Below, piece after piece: positions 5,263-5,543 of a DNA stretch of 5,543 bases. The notes beneath the pieces are model-generated. The model searched no databases. It was not told the DNA's origin and saw only the letters and a program-made list of their open reading frames with translations. The DNA is from Burkholderiales bacterium. GTDB lineage: Bacteria > Pseudomonadota > Gammaproteobacteria > Burkholderiales > Burkholderiaceae_C. Location: positions 1-5,543 of the forward strand of contig CANGHQ010000146.1 in assembly GCA_947453585.1 (NCBI GenBank), in the 5' to 3' direction. The position numbers and the translations under genes were made by a program. Position 1 is the first letter of the stretch. Each line of letters starts with the position of its first letter.

Positions 5263-5543
5263 TCAGTCTAACTGAGGGACTGTTGCCAGCCAGCGGCCGG
5301 TGTTGGGGCACACGTCGCCCGGCGCACCTTGGTGCCAGACCTGTTCACTTTCGAGCTGCGCGGCGGTGCGCTGGGCGGTGTCAAAGTGGATGCCAAGCGC
5401 TTGCGTGAGCGCCGGGTGGGTTATGGGCAGTTCCCAGGTCAGGAACACTTGGCTGCACTCGGCGCCGGGCGCAAAGTCGCCGGGGGCATAGCCGCTGGCG
5501 TGGCGCGCGATCACGCCGTGGGGCTGGCCGGTGTCAAACACCA
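5263..5543 (-). CDS. C-terminal part of an unrecognised protein (partial at window edge)
   Basis: The minus-strand frame is open from the right edge to TGA 5265-5263, giving 92 full codons of the C-terminus; the start lies outside the window. A GTG at 5541 could be read as a start but there is no room to see a ribosome binding site, and I treat the gene as continuing beyond the edge. Visible sequence includes HGVIARHASGYAPGDF, SQVFLTWELPITHPALTQAL, then WHQGAPGDVCPNTGRWLA just before the end. There is no membrane segment. The Cys-Pro-x-Thr-Gly-x-Trp ending recalls, from memory only, motifs in proteins found beside polymorphic toxin and type VI secretion loci; this is weak and the family is not identified. 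The 18-nt gap to the next small gene suggests co-transcription. Confidence 0.65.
   Translation of the reverse strand, partial: VFDTGQPHGVIARHASGYAPGDFAPGAECSQVFLTWELPITHPALTQALGIHFDTAQRTAAQLESEQVWHQGAPGDVCPNTGRWLATVPQLD

Noticed and set aside
5036..5275. Plus-strand 79-codon frame with a hydrophobic stretch (FALGVPLGAAALFWLNF)
   Set aside because: The apparent membrane segment comes from the antisense of the small gene's Lys/Ala codons; it starts inside the terminator hairpin and has no ribosome binding site.
4967..5311. Minus-strand 114-codon frame across the terminator and the small gene
   Set aside because: It runs through the strong terminator and both flanking genes in another frame; the 52-residue frame has the proper ribosome binding site and spacing.

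Overview
The window is high in G+C, with codon use and gene families that fit a betaproteobacterium. Burkholderiales, probably Comamonadaceae (Acidovorax/Rhodoferax-like), is my best guess; this is an inference from protein style, not a database result. There is no rRNA, tRNA, CRISPR array or insertion sequence that I can see.

Left part (1-3271): a metabolic block. At the left edge is the N-terminal third of an amidohydrolase on the minus strand, very like 8-oxoguanine deaminase/AtzB-type aminohydrolases. Diverging from it is a 443-residue protein that I read as an uncharacterised ATP-grasp-like ligase whose motifs appear in circularly permuted order. Downstream on the same strand is a MOFRL-family glycerate 2-kinase (TtuD type). 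Purine catabolism leads through glyoxylate to glycerate, so the deaminase and the kinase could belong to one purine/glyoxylate salvage neighbourhood. The ligase between them has no evident role.

Middle part (3298-4966): a complete hipBA toxin-antitoxin operon on the minus strand, converging on the kinase gene. The HipA kinase keeps all recognisable catalytic residues and is close to the E. coli K-12 type in length and motifs. HipB is a short Cro/C1-type helix-turn-helix protein ending in Glu-Trp, as in E. coli. The two genes overlap by a TAATG stop-start. The promoter lies in a conspicuously AT-rich stretch with a perfect 7+7 bp inverted repeat over the -10 box, plus other overlapping inverted repeats, which is a good candidate HipB operator.

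Right part (4967-5543): a strong bidirectional intrinsic terminator closes a minus-strand transcript that enters from beyond the right edge. That transcript carries the C-terminal part of an unrecognised protein and, 18 nt downstream, a 52-residue lysine/arginine-rich small protein with a good ribosome binding site. The terminator insulates this transcript from the hipBA promoter.
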